Of a stretch of 6,983 nt of DNA, positions 5,739 to 6,983 are shown piece by piece (within the stretch, counting starts at the first letter, position 1; each line of letters starts with the position of its first letter). This stretch comes from JBBDWZ01 sp050732575. Lineage in GTDB: Bacteria; Gemmatimonadota; Gemmatimonadetes; Longimicrobiales; RSA9. Where the stretch lies: positions 1-6,983 of the forward strand of contig JBOHRF010000272.1 in the NCBI GenBank assembly GCA_050732575.1, in the 5' to 3' direction. Both the position numbers and the translations under genes were made by a program. The notes beneath the pieces were generated by a model that saw nothing but the letters and a program-made list of their open reading frames with translations, made no database searches and was not told the origin of the DNA.

Positions 5739-6983
5739 CGGCCAGCGCGCAACGCGGCGGCGCGTTCGGGTTTACCCCAGGCCTGATACAGCGTGTTCAA
5801 ACGGCGTACTGCACGTTGCGTGCGCTCGTCTTGCGGACCGAGTTCTTTTGTGAACAAGCGATGGGCTTCCCGCAGATGTTCTTCTGCCTCACCGAACCGG
5901 CGCAGGCCGGTCAAACATGTGCCCATCTCGATCAATGAATCACCGATGTAGCGGTGGCCTGCGGGCAAGGCCGCCCGGCGCAGCGCCAGCGCGTCGCGCA
6001 GCAGGGGCTCGGCCGCGTCAAAACGACGCTGCTCCATGTACACGGAGGCCAGCCCCACTTTTGGAAAAGCGCGATTGGGATGGCCCGCGGAAAGTACCTG
6101 TTCGGAAACCTGTATCGATGACTGGAACATAGCGGCCGCTTCTTCCAGTCGACCCAGACTTTGCAGTGTGTTGGCCAGATTGCTGTAGCCGGCCGCAAGG
6201 TCCGGGTGCGGCCGTCCTTGATGGATCTGTTGGGCAATGCGAATGAACTCGCGATACGCACTGACGGCCGCATCGCGATCGCCTTTTCTGTCCAACAACA
6301 TGGCGTAGCTGTTCAGTGCCACGGCTACATCCGGATGCACATCGCCCAGGATCTGACGTCGAATGGCGAGGGCCTCTTGATACAGGGTCTCGGCTTCGTC
6401 CAGCACACCCCGATCGCGCAATAGTGAAGCCAGGTTGCGAATCGTGCTGGCCACATTCAGGTCGTGGTTGCCGTAGTGCTTGCGCTGTGCGGCCAGCGCT
6501 TCCCGAAGCAGCGGCTCGGCATGCTCGTGTCGCTGTTGCCGGCGCAACATGCCCGCCAGCTTGGCCATGGATTCGGCAACGCGTGGATGATCGGCGGCAA
6601 ACAGAAGCCGATCCATGGCGAGCACCTGACGCGCCAACTGTTCGGCATCCGCGTAAGCGCCGTTGGTTTCCAGCAAAAAGGCAAGGTGTCCCAGACTCTC
6701 GCTCACTTTTTCGTGTTGTGCGCCAAAGATCTGCTGGCGCGTGGCCAGCGCGTGCCGGTACAGCGGCTCTGCCGCGTTGACATCGCCCATGTCCTGCAAC
6801 AGCACGGCGAGCGCGGTTTCGCTCTCGGCCGTCTCTTCGTGCGCAGCGCCGTACAGTCCCCGATGTTCCTGCAGCGCGCGCTCGAGCAGAGGTTTGGCGC
6901 TGGTGTGCAGGCCCAGGCTGTGGTACACGTCGCCGATGACGCGCATCATGGCCGCGCGCACCACCGGCTGGCTGGCCAGTTCC
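5735..6983 (-). CDS. Kinesin-light-chain-type TPR protein, N-terminus beyond the window; possibly the tail of a Ser/Thr kinase
   Basis: The frame is open to the window edge, giving 415 visible residues. They form about ten tandem 42-residue TPRs of the kinesin-light-chain/TPR_12 kind, each with an A-x-x-L-A-x-L-L first helix, A-E-P-L-L/Y-R-x-A-L second helix and a G-x-x-H-P-x-V linker (for example AEPLYRHALATRQQIFGAQH and AETLYQEALAIRRQILGDVH). Such arrays are protein-binding scaffolds. An internal GTG at 6964 could be taken as a start, but the coding frame continues upstream as ELASQPVVRAAMMRVIGDVY. This matches the linker that joins a membrane segment to the TPRs in bacterial PknB-like kinase-TPR proteins ('ELADQP-V-A-LL--LG-VY'). 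So the gene most likely begins further right and may encode a kinase domain; none is visible here, so a stand-alone TPR protein is the alternative. Its stop overlaps the DUF3592 start. Confidence 0.88.
   Translation of the reverse strand, partial: ELASQPVVRAAMMRVIGDVYHSLGLHTSAKPLLERALQEHRGLYGAAHEETAESETALAVLLQDMGDVNAAEPLYRHALATRQQIFGAQHEKVSESLGHLAFLLETNGAYADAEQLARQVLAMDRLLFAADHPRVAESMAKLAGMLRRQQRHEHAEPLLREALAAQRKHYGNHDLNVASTIRNLASLLRDRGVLDEAETLYQEALAIRRQILGDVHPDVAVALNSYAMLLDRKGDRDAAVSAYREFIRIAQQIHQGRPHPDLAAGYSNLANTLQSLGRLEEAAAMFQSSIQVSEQVLSAGHPNRAFPKVGLASVYMEQRRFDAAEPLLRDALALRRAALPAGHRYIGDSLIEMGTCLTGLRRFGEAEEHLREAHRLFTKELGPQDERTQRAVRRLNTLYQAWGKPERAAALRAGR

Noticed and set aside
1..6983. tRNA, rRNA, CRISPR array, insertion sequence, or a novel defence or mobile system
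   Set aside because: I saw no direct-repeat array, transposase motif, terminal inverted repeat or structured RNA gene, and every long coding stretch is explained by uptake, barrel, DUF3592 or TPR proteins.

Overview
The window is GC-rich and fully coding apart from one divergent intergenic region. It contains a SusC/SusD outer-membrane uptake pair, a small predicted outer-membrane beta-barrel protein, a DUF3592 membrane protein and a long kinesin-light-chain-type TPR protein. High GC, a SusC/RagA-SusD/RagB pair, and a TPR region that looks like the tail of a Ser/Thr-kinase-TPR protein together suggest Gemmatimonadota. High-GC Bacteroidota or a related phylum cannot be excluded. The assignment rests on protein style and base composition, with no marker gene in view.

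Layout, left to right. Positions 1-1134 (minus) are the N-terminal 378 residues of a SusD/RagB-like surface lipoprotein, cut by the window edge. Positions 1131-4270 (minus) are its partner, a SusC/RagA TonB-dependent receptor of about 1046 residues once a single missing base near 3425 is restored. As printed, the gene is split into a 283-residue signal/carboxypeptidase-like/plug piece and a 763-residue barrel piece. SusC and SusD overlap by ATGA and form one operon. Positions 4271-4595 are a divergent intergenic region holding a sigma-70-like promoter and long leader for susC, a strong susC ribosome site, and two inverted repeats. Positions 4596-5191 (plus) encode a small beta-barrel protein whose signal peptide and barrel are in different frames; one missing C in the run at 4650-4654 would explain this. 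Positions 5232-5738 (minus) are a two-helix DUF3592 protein that overlaps by GTGA the end of the TPR gene (5735 to beyond 6983, minus).

How the genes work together. SusC and SusD should form a lid-and-barrel importer, with SusD binding substrate at the surface and SusC moving it through the outer membrane on TonB energy. No glycoside hydrolase, peptidase or sigma/anti-sigma gene lies in the window to reveal the substrate. The TPR and DUF3592 genes form a second unit, convergent with the barrel gene and with no evident link to uptake.

I found no previously undescribed system. The most important observations are the two single-base frame breaks, both a shortened C run on the coding strand, and the palindromes in the divergent intergenic region.
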